The position numbers and the translations under genes are program-made. From the NCBI GenBank assembly GCA_020444245.1, contig JAHLLI010000025.1, forward strand, positions 1 through 64,000: a stretch of 64,000 nt of DNA. The letters run 5' to 3'. The stretch is from Actinomycetales bacterium (GTDB lineage Bacteria; Actinomycetota; Actinomycetes; Actinomycetales; Cellulomonadaceae). Below, one piece after another: positions 27,172 to 35,424 of this stretch (position 1 is the first letter of the stretch; each line of letters starts with the position of its first letter). Under the pieces are notes generated by a model, which searched no databases, was not told the origin of the DNA, and saw nothing but the letters and a program-made list of their open reading frames with translations.

Positions 27172-27330
27172 TCACTCATCGTTCTTCGGGTAGGCCTTGA
27201 CGATCATCCGTTCGCCGGTGGGGGAGTCCTTGCGAGACACCTCCACGATCGTTTCCTCGACGGTGATCGAGCGTCGAAGGGAGTCCACGTGCCGCGGACG
27301 CAGCGCGACGAGCTCACCCCAACGGAGGCC
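27172..27330 (-). pseudogene. Remnant of a second tyrosine integrase
   Basis: The minus strand encodes GLRWGELVALRPRHVDSLRR, IVEVSRKDSPTGERMIVKAY and PKNDE, then a TGA supplied by the IS3 terminus. The segment matches the Arg-I region of the island integrase (48858-50030) almost residue for residue. It is cut by the IS3 end on one side and loses homology on the other. It records either an earlier related element at this site or a duplicated end of the present one. Confidence 0.8.
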
Positions 27331-27501
27331 GGTGGGGTCCGTCGCGGATCGTTTGGCGCCTGGAGCGGGACGGGTTGGCGCCGCCAGGCCGCACCTCCTC
27401 ACCGCCACCAGAACCGCGACGGACGGACCCCGCGGCGGCTGCGACGCACCGCTGCGCGACGCTAGTTTCGGTCCCATCACCCCGCCGCCGGAGGAGCACC
27501 T

Positions 27502-28779
27502 GTGCGCGTTCTCGATAACCGGTCGGCACGTGCGCGTGCCGCGGGGGCTCCCGCGTCGCGACGGTCCGGGGGCACGTGGGTGCTGCTCGGGCCCGCGTTC
27601 GTGGCCGCGGTTGCCTACGTCGACCCCGGCAACTTCGCGACGAACTTCGCGGGTGGAGCCGGCTACGAGTACCGGCTGCTGTGGGTGATCGTCGCCGCCA
27701 ACCTCATGGCCATGCTGATCCAGGCGCTCACGGCCAAGCTCGGCCTGGCCACCGGCCAGGACCTCGCCTCGCTGTGCCGGGCGCACCTACCTCGCCCGGT
27801 CACGAGGTTGCTGTGGGTGCAGGCCGAGGCCGTGGCGATCGCGACCGATCTTGCGGAGGTGGTCGGTGGTGCGGTTGCCCTGTACCTGCTGTTCGGTGTC
27901 CCGCTGCCCGTCGGCGGACTGGTCACCGCCGTCGTCGCGTTCGGCCTCCTTGCGGCGCAGTCGCGCGGCCACCGGCCCTTCGAGCTGGTGATCACCGGTC
28001 TGCTGGCTGTGATCGCGCTCGGATTCGCCTACACGTTGGTGGTCTCGGGCGCGGAGCCGGCGGCCCTGGCCGGCGGGCTCGTGCCCGGGTTCGTCGACAC
28101 CGACAGCGTCCTGCTGGCCACCGGCATCCTCGGGGCGACCGTCATGCCGCACGTGATCTACGTGCACTCGGCGCTCATGCCCGGCCGGTACGGGCTGCCC
28201 GGCCCGGCGGGGGCCACGGTGGCGCCGGCGGCGCTGCGCCGTGTCCTGCGCAGCCAGCGGTTGGACGTCCTGCTGGCGATGGGAGGGGCGGGCCTGATCA
28301 ACGCCACGATGCTGATCGTCGCCGCCCAGCTCTTCGCTGGCGACCCGGGCGCCGCCACCCTGGAGGGTGCCCACGCCAGCCTCGCTGCAGCTGCGGGCGA
28401 GGGCGCGGCGTTGGCCTTCGCGCTCGCCCTGCTGGCCTCGGGTTTCGCGGCGTCGTCTGTGGGGACCTACGCAGGCCAGGTGGTCATGGCGGGGTTCCTG
28501 CAGCGCCAGATCCCGTTGTGGCTGCGCCGGGCGCTGACCCTTGCGCCGGCCCTGGTGGTCCTCTCCCTGGGTATCGACCCGACAGCGGCCCTGGTCTGGT
28601 CCCAGGTGGTGCTGAGCTTCGGTATCCCCTTCGCCCTTGTGCCGCTGCTGATCTTCACGGCGCGGCGCTCCCTGATGGGCTCGCTGGTCAACCGCCCGGT
28701 CACGACCGCGGCTGCCGGGGTCGTGGCGGCGCTCATCGTCGCCCTCAACGTCTTCCTCCTGTGGGACCTGGCCACCTGA
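27502..28779 (+). CDS. mntH: Nramp-family Mn(II)/Fe(II) transporter
   Basis: 425 aa proton-coupled divalent metal importer with about 11 membrane segments. The TM1 metal-binding motif appears as YVDPGNFATN and the TM6 motif as GATVMPHVIYVHS, both intact. GTG 27502 has GGAGGAGC upstream. It is the first cargo gene of the island after the insertion sequences and is convergent with the broken VKOR gene. No Mn riboswitch or DtxR/MntR box could be identified in the 170 bases upstream. Confidence 0.92.
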   Translation: MRVLDNRSARARAAGAPASRRSGGTWVLLGPAFVAAVAYVDPGNFATNFAGGAGYEYRLLWVIVAANLMAMLIQALTAKLGLATGQDLASLCRAHLPRPVTRLLWVQAEAVAIATDLAEVVGGAVALYLLFGVPLPVGGLVTAVVAFGLLAAQSRGHRPFELVITGLLAVIALGFAYTLVVSGAEPAALAGGLVPGFVDTDSVLLATGILGATVMPHVIYVHSALMPGRYGLPGPAGATVAPAALRRVLRSQRLDVLLAMGGAGLINATMLIVAAQLFAGDPGAATLEGAHASLAAAAGEGAALAFALALLASGFAASSVGTYAGQVVMAGFLQRQIPLWLRRALTLAPALVVLSLGIDPTAALVWSQVVLSFGIPFALVPLLIFTARRSLMGSLVNRPVTTAAAGVVAALIVALNVFLLWDLAT

Positions 28780-28793
28780 GAGGCGCCCCCTCC

Positions 28794-29477
28794 TCAGGGC
28801 AGGGGCGTGATCCAATACGTCCCAGAACCGCTGCGCCGCCGACGCGGTGATGACCAGGTACCAGGCGACCACGATCGGCAGCTGGTACTCCTGCACGACG
28901 TCGACCGCCTTCTGCGCTCCCGGGAGCCGTGGCGACGGGATCGCGCGGAGGTTGCGCGCGGTCATGACCACGAACAGCGGGATGGTCACGATCCACACGA
29001 CGAGGCAGTCCGGGCACAGGGCGCCGATGCGGTACAGGCTCTGGAAGACGAGCCAGTGCACGAAGACGGACGCGGCCGTCGCCCCGACCTGCAGCCCTGC
29101 CCAGTACCAGCGGGCGAGCCGGGCGCCGGCGAGGATCGCCACGCCCGTCGTCAGGACCACGGTGAAGCCGACGACGCCGATGACCGGGTTGGGGAAGCCG
29201 AACACCGACGCCTGCGGAGACGTCATCACCGAGCCGCAGGAGAGCACCGGGTTGAGCGTGCAGCTGGGGATGTGGTCCAGTCGAGCAGGATCGCGATCCG
29301 CTCCAGCAGGAGGGCGACCGCGCGGCGAGCCCCATCCCGCCCATGATGACCAGACCGGCCGAGCCTGCGCGATGCCGCCACAGCTGCGCGCCACCCCGTC
29401 GCCGTGCGCGCGGGCGCGGCCTCGGCCGGGCGGCCCGTGGGCGTTCCGGCCGTGCCGGTGGCGGCCTGCCTAGCCAT
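28794..29477 (-). pseudogene. Vitamin K epoxide reductase (VKOR) family gene with several frameshifts
   Basis: The protein must be assembled from shifted frames: a start at 29477 (MARQAATGTAG), then LVIMGGMGLAA, VALLLERIAILLD, then the long frame HIPSCTLNPVLSCGSVM...FPNPVIGVVGF...ALCPDCLVVW, and finally RFW-YWITPLP with a stop at 28794. The conserved CGSV...CPDC cysteine set of VKOR is still readable. VKOR normally re-oxidises DsbA-like thioredoxins in the membrane. About four frame changes point to decay or to local sequence errors. Its start overlaps the DsbA stop. Confidence 0.75.
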
Positions 29478-29987
29478 CGAGGGCCGCGGTCAGCGCCCGC
29501 TCGAGGTCATCGATGCTGTCCACGGGCAACGGCGCGCCGTCGAGGAAGAACGTCGGCGTCCCGGTGACTCCAGCGGCCTGCCCGTCCACCTGATCGCGCT
29601 CGATGCGCGCCAGTGTCGCCGGGTCGTCGAAGTCCTCGTCGAACTGAGCTGCATCCAGGCCCAGCTCTTCCGCGTAGTCGAAGAACAGGTCACGCTCAGC
29701 GGTCTGCTGGTGTCCGCACTCCGCCTGTCTGGTGAAGAGCAGGTCGGATATCTCCTCGTGCCGCCCCTGCTCGCCTGCGGCCTCGGCCGCCAGGGCCGCG
29801 TTCACCGAGCTGGCGTGCAGCGGCATGTAGCGGACGACCACCGCGACGCGCCGTACCGCTCCTTGAGGTCCTCGACCACCGCGTAGATCGCGCCGCACGC
29901 CTCGCACTCGAAGTCGAGGAACTCCACGAGCTCGACCTCCGCGCCGGTCGTCAGCCGCGGCGAGTCCGGGCGGACAAGAGCCCCCAC
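29470..29987 (-). pseudogene. DsbA-like thioredoxin gene with a frameshift
   Basis: The first frame encodes TTGAEVELVEFLDFECEACG, with the CEAC active site, and ends near DLKERYG. The rest continues in a second frame as VAVVVRYMPLHASSVNAA, and later GVTGTPTFFLDGAPLPV with the cis-Pro loop. A single frameshift near 29860 separates them. No N-terminal membrane anchor is encoded; GTG 29987 is the likeliest start. It is paired with the VKOR gene, its usual partner, and lies downstream of the ZIP transporter gene. Confidence 0.75.
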
Positions 29988-30028
29988 CCCCCAGCGGTGC
30001 GGTCGCCTGCCGGGCGGGCGCGACCTCT

Positions 30029-30799
30029 TCAGGAACCGCCGAGCGCACTCTGGCCGAGGTAGACCGACACGGCGGCGAAGAGCGCGAATCCCGCGGTTAG
30101 GAGGACCGGGCCGAGCCGGGAGGTCTCGCCCTCGTGCGCCTCGGAGACCATCTCCTCCACGACCACGGCCGTGAGCGCGCCTCCGGTGAGGGCCAGCACG
30201 GACAGGGTGACGATCTCCGGGGCGTCGCGGAGCGCGAAGTAGCCCAGGGTGGCACCGAGCATGATCGGGATCGTGAACGAGGCGGCCAGGAGCATGCGCT
30301 GGCGCCGCCGGATCCCGGCGCGGCGCAGGGTCGCGATGGCGGCGAACCCCTCGGGGAGATCGGCGGGCACCTGTCCCAGCGCCAGGAGCAGACCTAGGCC
30401 GGGGTTGATGACGGCACCGGTACCGATCATGACGCCGTCGCTGAACAAGTCCATGGAGACCCCGGAGAAGATCCCCACGGCGCGTGTCCTGCTGCCGGTG
30501 GCGTCCTCGTCGGGTCGGCCGAGCCTGGCCTGGACGAAGACGGCCACCCGGTCGAGTCCGATGAACGCCGCACCGCCGGCGACGAAGGCCAGCATGGGGA
30601 CCCACGCGGGGCTACCCGCCAGCGCCTCAGGCATCAGCTCCAGCCCCACCACCGCGAGCACGATGCCAGCGGCCAGGTGCAGCGCCAGGCTCAGCGTGCG
30701 GTCCGAGACCCGGAAGAACTCGGCAAGTGCCCCACCGGCGAAGTTGCCCAGCGCGGGCAGCGCCGCCAGACCGAGCACGAGCCAGTACGACGTCATCAC
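30029..30799 (-). CDS. ZIP-family divalent metal transporter
   Basis: 256 aa with about eight membrane segments. Metal-site segments are HLAAGIVLAVVGLELMPEAL and, after a variable loop, FSDGVMIGTGAVINPG; a third is VVVEEMVSEAHEGE. GGAGGG lies upstream of the tandem ATGs at 30799. Members import or, in some cases, move Zn(II), Mn(II) or Fe(II) across the membrane; direction and metal cannot be read here. It heads a minus-strand set with the broken dsbA/VKOR pair. Confidence 0.85.
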   Translation of the reverse strand: MMTSYWLVLGLAALPALGNFAGGALAEFFRVSDRTLSLALHLAAGIVLAVVGLELMPEALAGSPAWVPMLAFVAGGAAFIGLDRVAVFVQARLGRPDEDATGSRTRAVGIFSGVSMDLFSDGVMIGTGAVINPGLGLLLALGQVPADLPEGFAAIATLRRAGIRRRQRMLLAASFTIPIMLGATLGYFALRDAPEIVTLSVLALTGGALTAVVVEEMVSEAHEGETSRLGPVLLTAGFALFAAVSVYLGQSALGGS

Positions 30800-30978
30800 C
30801 CCACCCTCCGCCGGGACCCGAGCCCGCGCCAGCGGCGCTGCTGCGACCGCGTGGCTCGGCGACGTCAGAGAGCGGCCGGACCGCCACTCGGCTTCGGCAG
30901 ACTCCCGCCACCTTCCGCTGGAAGACCCGCGTCGGCTGACTTGTGGCGGGTGTAGCGGAAACGTTCGTTTACGCCTCT

Positions 30979-31100
30979 CGCAGCCGACATCGGTGTGGCG
31001 ATCGGCGCCGGCACGGACGTGGCGATCGCGCCGGCGGGGTCGTCTTGGCCTCGGGCGACCCTCGCTCGGTCCTGTCGGTCATCCAGTTCTCGCGCGAGGG
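30979..31100 (+). pseudogene. Scrap of a P1B-type heavy-metal ATPase
   Basis: One frame reads AADIGVAIGAGTDVAIA, the segment following the GDGVNDAP motif of copper/zinc P-type ATPases, and the next frame continues with GGVVLASGDPRSVLSVIQFS. A frameshift separates the two and nothing else of the gene remains. It lies beside cueP, so it may be what is left of a copper exporter. Confidence 0.7.
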
Positions 31101-31246
31101 TTTAGGCGTGGGCAGGTGCAGGTGCTCGTGTGCTGTCATGACCTGTGAGTGCCAAGCCCGCTGGGCCTCCAGCCTCTGCGCCCACTGCACGGGCAGTGCG
31201 TCGACGGCGACCGGAGCGGCCGAGGCCGGCCCGGAGGGGCGGTGGA

Positions 31247-31798
31247 TCAGGTGAGCTGGAGGGTGGTCACACAGGTCGGGCTGCCCTCGGTCGTGCTGAA
31301 CGGAACGCTGCCGCTCAGGTCGCCCTGGGTGATCTCGATCGTGCCCTCGACGCCTTCGGGGAGCCAGTAACCGACGAAGCCGTTGGAGTGCGTCGTGGCG
31401 CTCTCGTCGACGAGGACCGCACCGTCGGAGTCGGTGATTGTCACCTCCACCGGCTCGTCGACAAGTTCGCCCTGGCAGGTGGCGAGGCTGTGGAAGAAGC
31501 ACTCGTGCGTGGTCTGGATGTAGGGCGCGATCGACACGTAGAACTGACCCTTGGCGAAGGGGAGGCCGATCTCTGTGGAGCCGTCGCCGAGGAGCACCTC
31601 GCCCTCGCGCACGGAAGCCGTGAAGTCCAGTGGCCGGTTCTCGGTGGAGGCGTCGAGCTGCGCGACGATCTCCTGACCGGTCAGGCCGTCGAGACCGAGA
31701 TCGGCGAGCACGTCATCCTCTGACGTGGTGGCGGAGCAGCCGGCAAGCAGAACGGCGCTGGCGAGGACAACGGTCGCGACGTGGAACCGAGAACGCAT
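31247..31798 (-). CDS. cueP: CueP-family copper-binding lipoprotein
   Basis: 183 aa. A signal peptide with lipobox VLLAGC predicts a membrane-anchored extracytoplasmic protein. The body carries the CueP signatures FYVSIAPYIQTTHECFFHSL, ATCQGEL, NGFVGYWLPEGVEG and the C-terminal PTCVTTLQLT, including the conserved cysteines. CueP proteins bind copper outside the cytoplasm. ATG 31798 has GAGGA seven bases upstream. The lipobox makes it a natural client of the LspA and Lnt enzymes carried on the same island. Confidence 0.88.
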   Translation of the reverse strand: MRSRFHVATVVLASAVLLAGCSATTSEDDVLADLGLDGLTGQEIVAQLDASTENRPLDFTASVREGEVLLGDGSTEIGLPFAKGQFYVSIAPYIQTTHECFFHSLATCQGELVDEPVEVTITDSDGAVLVDESATTHSNGFVGYWLPEGVEGTIEITQGDLSGSVPFSTTEGSPTCVTTLQLT

Positions 31799-31953
31799 GT
31801 GCACATCCTCGCTCACAGTCGTGCATCGTGGACAGGGACACGAGCATCTCGCCGATCTCCATTGGCAGGACGAAGCCCAACTGAGCGAGAACACCGGCGA
31901 CGAGGGGGACGGCGGCGGTGTTGTAGTCGGGCGGCTCACCACAGGTTCTGCGG

Positions 31954-32244
31954 TCATCTTTCGGTCACCCGAGGCACATGATGCGGCCTCTCCACCTTCG
32001 GGAGCCAGTAGCCCGATGGCCCGGAACAGTGGCCGTGGCCGCCGAGTGCGCCGTCAGCCGCCGCGCTGCCCGAGTGCGCCAGCTCTGCGTCAGCGGCTGA
32101 GGCCCTGAACCGGCTCATCAGCAAGCGGCGGGCTGCCCAGAGCGCGCATCCGACGCAGATGTAGACGCTGGGGGTGCTGCCCAGCTCCGCGGCATGGGGC
32201 CGAGGTCGGCCGCAACAACCACAGGTCCGAGTCGCGGGCGACAC
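31954..32244 (-). CDS. Possible small zinc-ribbon protein
   Basis: 96 aa frame from GTG 32244. The first 45 residues contain two CXXC pairs, TCGCCGR and YICVGCALWAARR, spaced like a zinc ribbon. The C-terminal half is low-complexity. It lies between cueP and merA in the same orientation, and fills an otherwise empty interval of about 350 bases. No specific family was recognised. Confidence 0.4.
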   Translation of the reverse strand: MSPATRTCGCCGRPRPHAAELGSTPSVYICVGCALWAARRLLMSRFRASAADAELAHSGSAAADGALGGHGHCSGPSGYWLPKVERPHHVPRVTER

Positions 32245-32308
32245 TGCGCGGCGCGGTCATGATCCATGATGGCCGATTCGGCGCCGATGGCGCAGCCGGG
32301 CACTGCGA

Positions 32309-33697
32309 TCAGGCGCAGCACGACGTCGGCATCTGGTTGCGGAACAGGCCTGCGGCGATCCGCAGGCTCTCGGCCATGGTCAGGTAGGGCGCCCAGGTGT
32401 CTGCGATGTCGTCGACCGTCATGCCGGCTCTGATGGCGTAGGTCGCGGCGAGCATGATCTCGCCGGCGCTGTCGGCGAGGGCGTGCACCCCCAGGACCTT
32501 GCCTGTTGCGGCGTCGGCGACGATCTTCACGGTCCCTCGGGTGTCGCGGTTGACCAAGGCGCGCGGGACCTCTGAGAGGTTCAGCACTCGGGACGTGCAG
32601 TCGTGGCCGCGCTCGAGGGCCTCCTTCTCGCTCAGCCCGGCCGAGGCGAGCTGGGGGTTGGTGAAGACCACGGTGGGCAGGCCGGTGTAGTCGACCCGCG
32701 CCCCAGGACCGTCCGGGCCGGCCAGTGCGTTGGTGGCGGCGGCGCGGCCTGCGGCGGCGGCGACGTAGACGTACTGCGGGGCACCGGACACGTCGCCTGC
32801 GGCGTAGACGCGCGGGTTGGTCGTGCGCTGGAAGTCATCCGTGACGACGAAACCCCGCTCGTCGACGTCGACGCCTGCTGCGGCGAGTCCCAGCCCGTCG
32901 GTGCGGGCCGCGCGACCGGTGGCGATCAGCAGCCGTTCTCCGCGGACCGTAGCACCCGATGCGGCCCGTACGACGACCTCGCCTCCGTCGACCGAGACGG
33001 CGACGGCGTGCTCTTCGAGGACGCCGATGCCGTCGTCGGCGAAGACCGCGCGCAGGCGTTCGGCCAGCTCCGGCGCGGCCCGTGGAGCCACGCGCCCGAC
33101 CAGGGACACCCTCGCACCGAGGTGGGCGAAGAGCTGTGCCTGTTCGAGCCCGACGTAGCCGCCACCGATCAGCACCAGAGACCTCGGCACCTGATCGAGC
33201 TCCATGGCCGTCGTCGACGTCAACCAGTCCACGCCGTCCAGACCCGCCAGCTCGGGCACCGCCGGCTCGGCCCCGGTGGCCACCACGTACGCCCGGGCGC
33301 GCAGAGGCGTGCCCTCGACCGCGAGCGTGTCGCGATCAAGGAACCCGGCGTGCCCAGGCACGACCTCGAACCCATAGGCGGCAGCGACGTCGGCGTACTT
33401 CGCACCGCGCAGCTGCTCGATCAGCTCGTCCTTCTGCTGAACCAACGCCCGTAGGTCCACTCCACCTGCGGAGGTGGGAGCGCCGTCGAAGGGATTGGTC
33501 AGAGCGGAGTGACGGGCGCCGGCGGCCGCCAGGAGCGTCTTGGACGGCACGCAGCCGATGTTCACGCAGGTCCCACCGAGAACGCCGCGTTCGATCAGCA
33601 CGACACTGTGCCCAGCCTGCCGCGCGGTGATCGCAGCCGCCATCGCCGCACCACCGGAGCCGACCACCGCCAGGTCCACGTCATGGCCCGCGCTCAT
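32309..33697 (-). CDS. merA: Mercuric reductase
   Basis: 462 aa FAD/NAD(P)H disulfide oxidoreductase that reduces Hg(II) to Hg(0) in the cytoplasm. The redox pair is C44/C49 in GGTCVNIGCVPSK and the C-terminal shuttle pair is C460/C461 in PTSCCA, both required of MerA and not found together in lipoamide dehydrogenase. It lacks the N-terminal HMA domain of the longer MerA forms. It is divergent from merR across a perfect dyad. No merT, merP or merB is present. Confidence 0.95.
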   Translation of the reverse strand: MSAGHDVDLAVVGSGGAAMAAAITARQAGHSVVLIERGVLGGTCVNIGCVPSKTLLAAAGARHSALTNPFDGAPTSAGGVDLRALVQQKDELIEQLRGAKYADVAAAYGFEVVPGHAGFLDRDTLAVEGTPLRARAYVVATGAEPAVPELAGLDGVDWLTSTTAMELDQVPRSLVLIGGGYVGLEQAQLFAHLGARVSLVGRVAPRAAPELAERLRAVFADDGIGVLEEHAVAVSVDGGEVVVRAASGATVRGERLLIATGRAARTDGLGLAAAGVDVDERGFVVTDDFQRTTNPRVYAAGDVSGAPQYVYVAAAAGRAAATNALAGPDGPGARVDYTGLPTVVFTNPQLASAGLSEKEALERGHDCTSRVLNLSEVPRALVNRDTRGTVKIVADAATGKVLGVHALADSAGEIMLAATYAIRAGMTVDDIADTWAPYLTMAESLRIAAGLFRNQMPTSCCA

Positions 33698-33737
33698 GCC
33701 AGATCCCTTCGTCGCCGGTCCTTGCTCCAGGCATCAG

Positions 33738-33769
33738 CCTTGACCTTCCACCGCACTGGAAGGTCAAGG
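33738..33769. promoter_or_regulatory. MerR-type operator between merA and merR
   Basis: CCTTGACCTTCCA (33738-33750) and its exact complement (33757-33769) flank a 6-base spacer. The arms contain TTGACC on both strands, so each divergent promoter can use it as a -35 hexamer, as in other MerR-family metal promoters. Confidence 0.8.
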
Positions 33770-33796
33770 CCGGTAGGCTCGGCAGCTGGAGGCGAT

Positions 33797-34186
33797 GTGC
33801 GTATCGGAGAGCTGGCCCAGGCGAGCGGCACCACGACCAAGACGCTGCGCTACTACGAACAGGCGGGGCTCCTCCCGGCGCCCGAGCGCACCATCACCGG
33901 CTACCGCGACTACGAGCCCGCGACCCTCCAGCGACTGAACTTCATCCGCCGTGGTCAGGCCGCCGGCCTGACCCTGGCGCAGATCCGAGAGGTCCTGCAC
34001 GTACGAGACGCCGGTGCGGCGCCCTGCCACCACGTCCGCGAGCTGCTCGACAGCCGCGTCCACCAGCTCGACCGCCAGATCGCGGACCTTCAGGCGTTGC
34101 GCGAGACCGTCACCGAGCTGCGGGACGCCGCCGCCGAACCTGACCCAGGGGCCTGCGACCCGACCGCGGTGTGTCGGTACCTCTGA
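33797..34186 (+). CDS. merR: MerR-family metal-responsive regulator
   Basis: 129 aa from GTG 33797, with GGAGG upstream. The winged helix-turn-helix reads RIGELAQASGTTTKTLRYYE and GLLPAPERT.GYRDY; a dimerisation helix follows. Cysteines occur in APCHHV and near the C-terminus in GACDPTAVCRYL, a layout of the heavy-metal branch of MerR. It is divergent from merA and probably activates it, although the Cys spacing is not the textbook mercury set, so Cd, Zn or Cu sensing is possible. Confidence 0.85.
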   Translation: MRIGELAQASGTTTKTLRYYEQAGLLPAPERTITGYRDYEPATLQRLNFIRRGQAAGLTLAQIREVLHVRDAGAAPCHHVRELLDSRVHQLDRQIADLQALRETVTELRDAAAEPDPGACDPTAVCRYL

Positions 34187-34299
34187 GCGCGACCGTCATT
34201 CTCGCATCGGCAGCAGGCCAGGGGGCGGCCGAGAACCGTGACCGGCAATCGCCCGCCGACGATGACCTTCTCCGCCGCCACCGGCAACGGCCAACGGCT

Positions 34300-34893
34300 C
34301 TACAGCCCGAAGGCGCCGCCCTCGAGGAGGATGACGATGCCCAGTCCGATCAGGACGAGGGGAAACAGGACGTGTTCCCAGCGTTCGAGGACTTCGGCGA
34401 TGGGTCGTCGGGTGGCGACGTACCTGGCGGCCAGGACGAGCACGGCGACCAGGGCGAGGAACACGACGGCGTACGCGGCGGTCGCGGCGGGGCCGACGGT
34501 GAGGAAGACCGGGACGTAGACGCCGATGTTGTCGCCGCCGTTGGCGAAGGTGACCGCTGCGACGGTCCAGACGGCAACGGCCTTGCCCGGGTCGTCATCG
34601 TCGGCGTCGCGGCCACGCCAGGCCCGCCAGGCGGCGTAGAGGCCCAGGAGCAGGGGGATGAGTCCGAAGTAGGCGATGGCGTCTTCAGGCAGGAAGGCGT
34701 TGGCGCCGAGTGCGACCAGGACGGAGGCGATGAGGATGGCGCCGAAGCCGAGGTACTGCCCGGCGATGATCTTGGCGGTGGCGCCTGGGGCGCCGGCGCC
34801 GCGGGCGAAGAACAGTGAGAGCACGATGATGTCGTCGATGTTGGTCACCAGGAACAGACCGACGGCCTGCAGGGCGGCTACGGCCAGTTCCAT
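34300..34893 (-). CDS. cadD: CadD-family cadmium resistance transporter
   Basis: 197 aa, five to six membrane segments. The family core is evident in GLFLVTNIDDIIVLSLFFA and AAVTFANGGDNIGVYVPVF, with the paired acidic residues of the LysE/CadD fold. ATG 34893 follows AAAGG. It is divergent from the ArsR gene at 35035, sharing a 140-base promoter region, so it is probably derepressed by the same metal. CadD proteins confer cadmium tolerance by export or sequestration. Confidence 0.9.
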   Translation of the reverse strand: MELAVAALQAVGLFLVTNIDDIIVLSLFFARGAGAPGATAKIIAGQYLGFGAILIASVLVALGANAFLPEDAIAYFGLIPLLLGLYAAWRAWRGRDADDDDPGKAVAVWTVAAVTFANGGDNIGVYVPVFLTVGPAATAAYAVVFLALVAVLVLAARYVATRRPIAEVLERWEHVLFPLVLIGLGIVILLEGGAFGL

Positions 34894-35034
34894 CGAGGGG
34901 CCTTTCGGTTGGTTGCGGTGCGAGGCCCGGCGCGCTACTCGCGGCTGTGGCCGGAGTGGCCGATAGATCGGACACAGCAGCCTCCGGAGCCCGGCCGAGT
35001 CGAATCCACACCCGATAGGCGCTAGCATCGACCA

Positions 35035-35424
35035 ATGCCGATGATCGCCGCAAGTCCTGATGTAAGTGGCCGGGCCGAGCTCGCGCCCGCAGGGGCGTTG
35101 TTCCGAGGCCTGGGCGACCCGACGCGCCTGGCGCTGGTGCGCCGCCTGGCGAGGGGCGAGGCGCGGGTCGTGGACCTGTGCACCGAGCTGGGCCTGAGCC
35201 AGTCCACCGTGTCCTCACACCTGGCCTGCCTGCGGGACTGCGGGTTGGTCGACTACCGCGCGCAGGGACGCGCGTCGGTCTACCACCTGAGCCGCCCTGA
35301 ACTGCTGGACCTGCTGGCTGTGGCCGAGGGCCTGCTGGCCGCGACCGGCAACGCTGTGGCCTTGTGCCCCACCTACGCAAACCCCACCACCTCTGACCCG
35401 ATCACCAAGGAGAGCGCACGATGA
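35035..35424 (+). CDS. cmtR: ArsR-family Cd(II)/Pb(II) sensor, CmtR-like
   Basis: 129 aa. The recognition helix segment STVSSHLACLRDCGLV places C65 and C69 exactly like Cys57/Cys61 of mycobacterial CmtR, and C111 in ALCPTY matches the third CmtR ligand (Cys102). It lies between divergent cadD and downstream cadA, with its stop overlapping the cadA start (ATGA). It should repress both transcripts until Cd or Pb binds. Confidence 0.88.
   Translation: MPMIAASPDVSGRAELAPAGALFRGLGDPTRLALVRRLARGEARVVDLCTELGLSQSTVSSHLACLRDCGLVDYRAQGRASVYHLSRPELLDLLAVAEGLLAATGNAVALCPTYANPTTSDPITKESAR

Larger units (their letters stand above)
24386..27174 (-). mobile_element. IS3-family insertion sequence, interrupted by an IS30-family element
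   Basis: The ends are inverted repeats: TGAGTCGCCCTGGG at 24386 and the same 14 bases on the minus strand ending at 27174, with similarity continuing as TTGATGGAGG against GATGTTGGAGG. orfA is intact and orfB is split by the IS30-family element at 24738-26185. No clear target duplication was seen. Confidence 0.8.

Noticed and set aside
24386-27174. Target-site duplication for the IS3-family element
   Set aside because: The flanking bases (left GTA, right CTC) do not match, so no duplication can be claimed.
31996-32025. Short stretch resembling the GYWLP segment of CueP, suggesting a second cueP remnant
   Set aside because: Similarity covers only about 20 bases, and none of the flanking CueP motifs is present in the right order.
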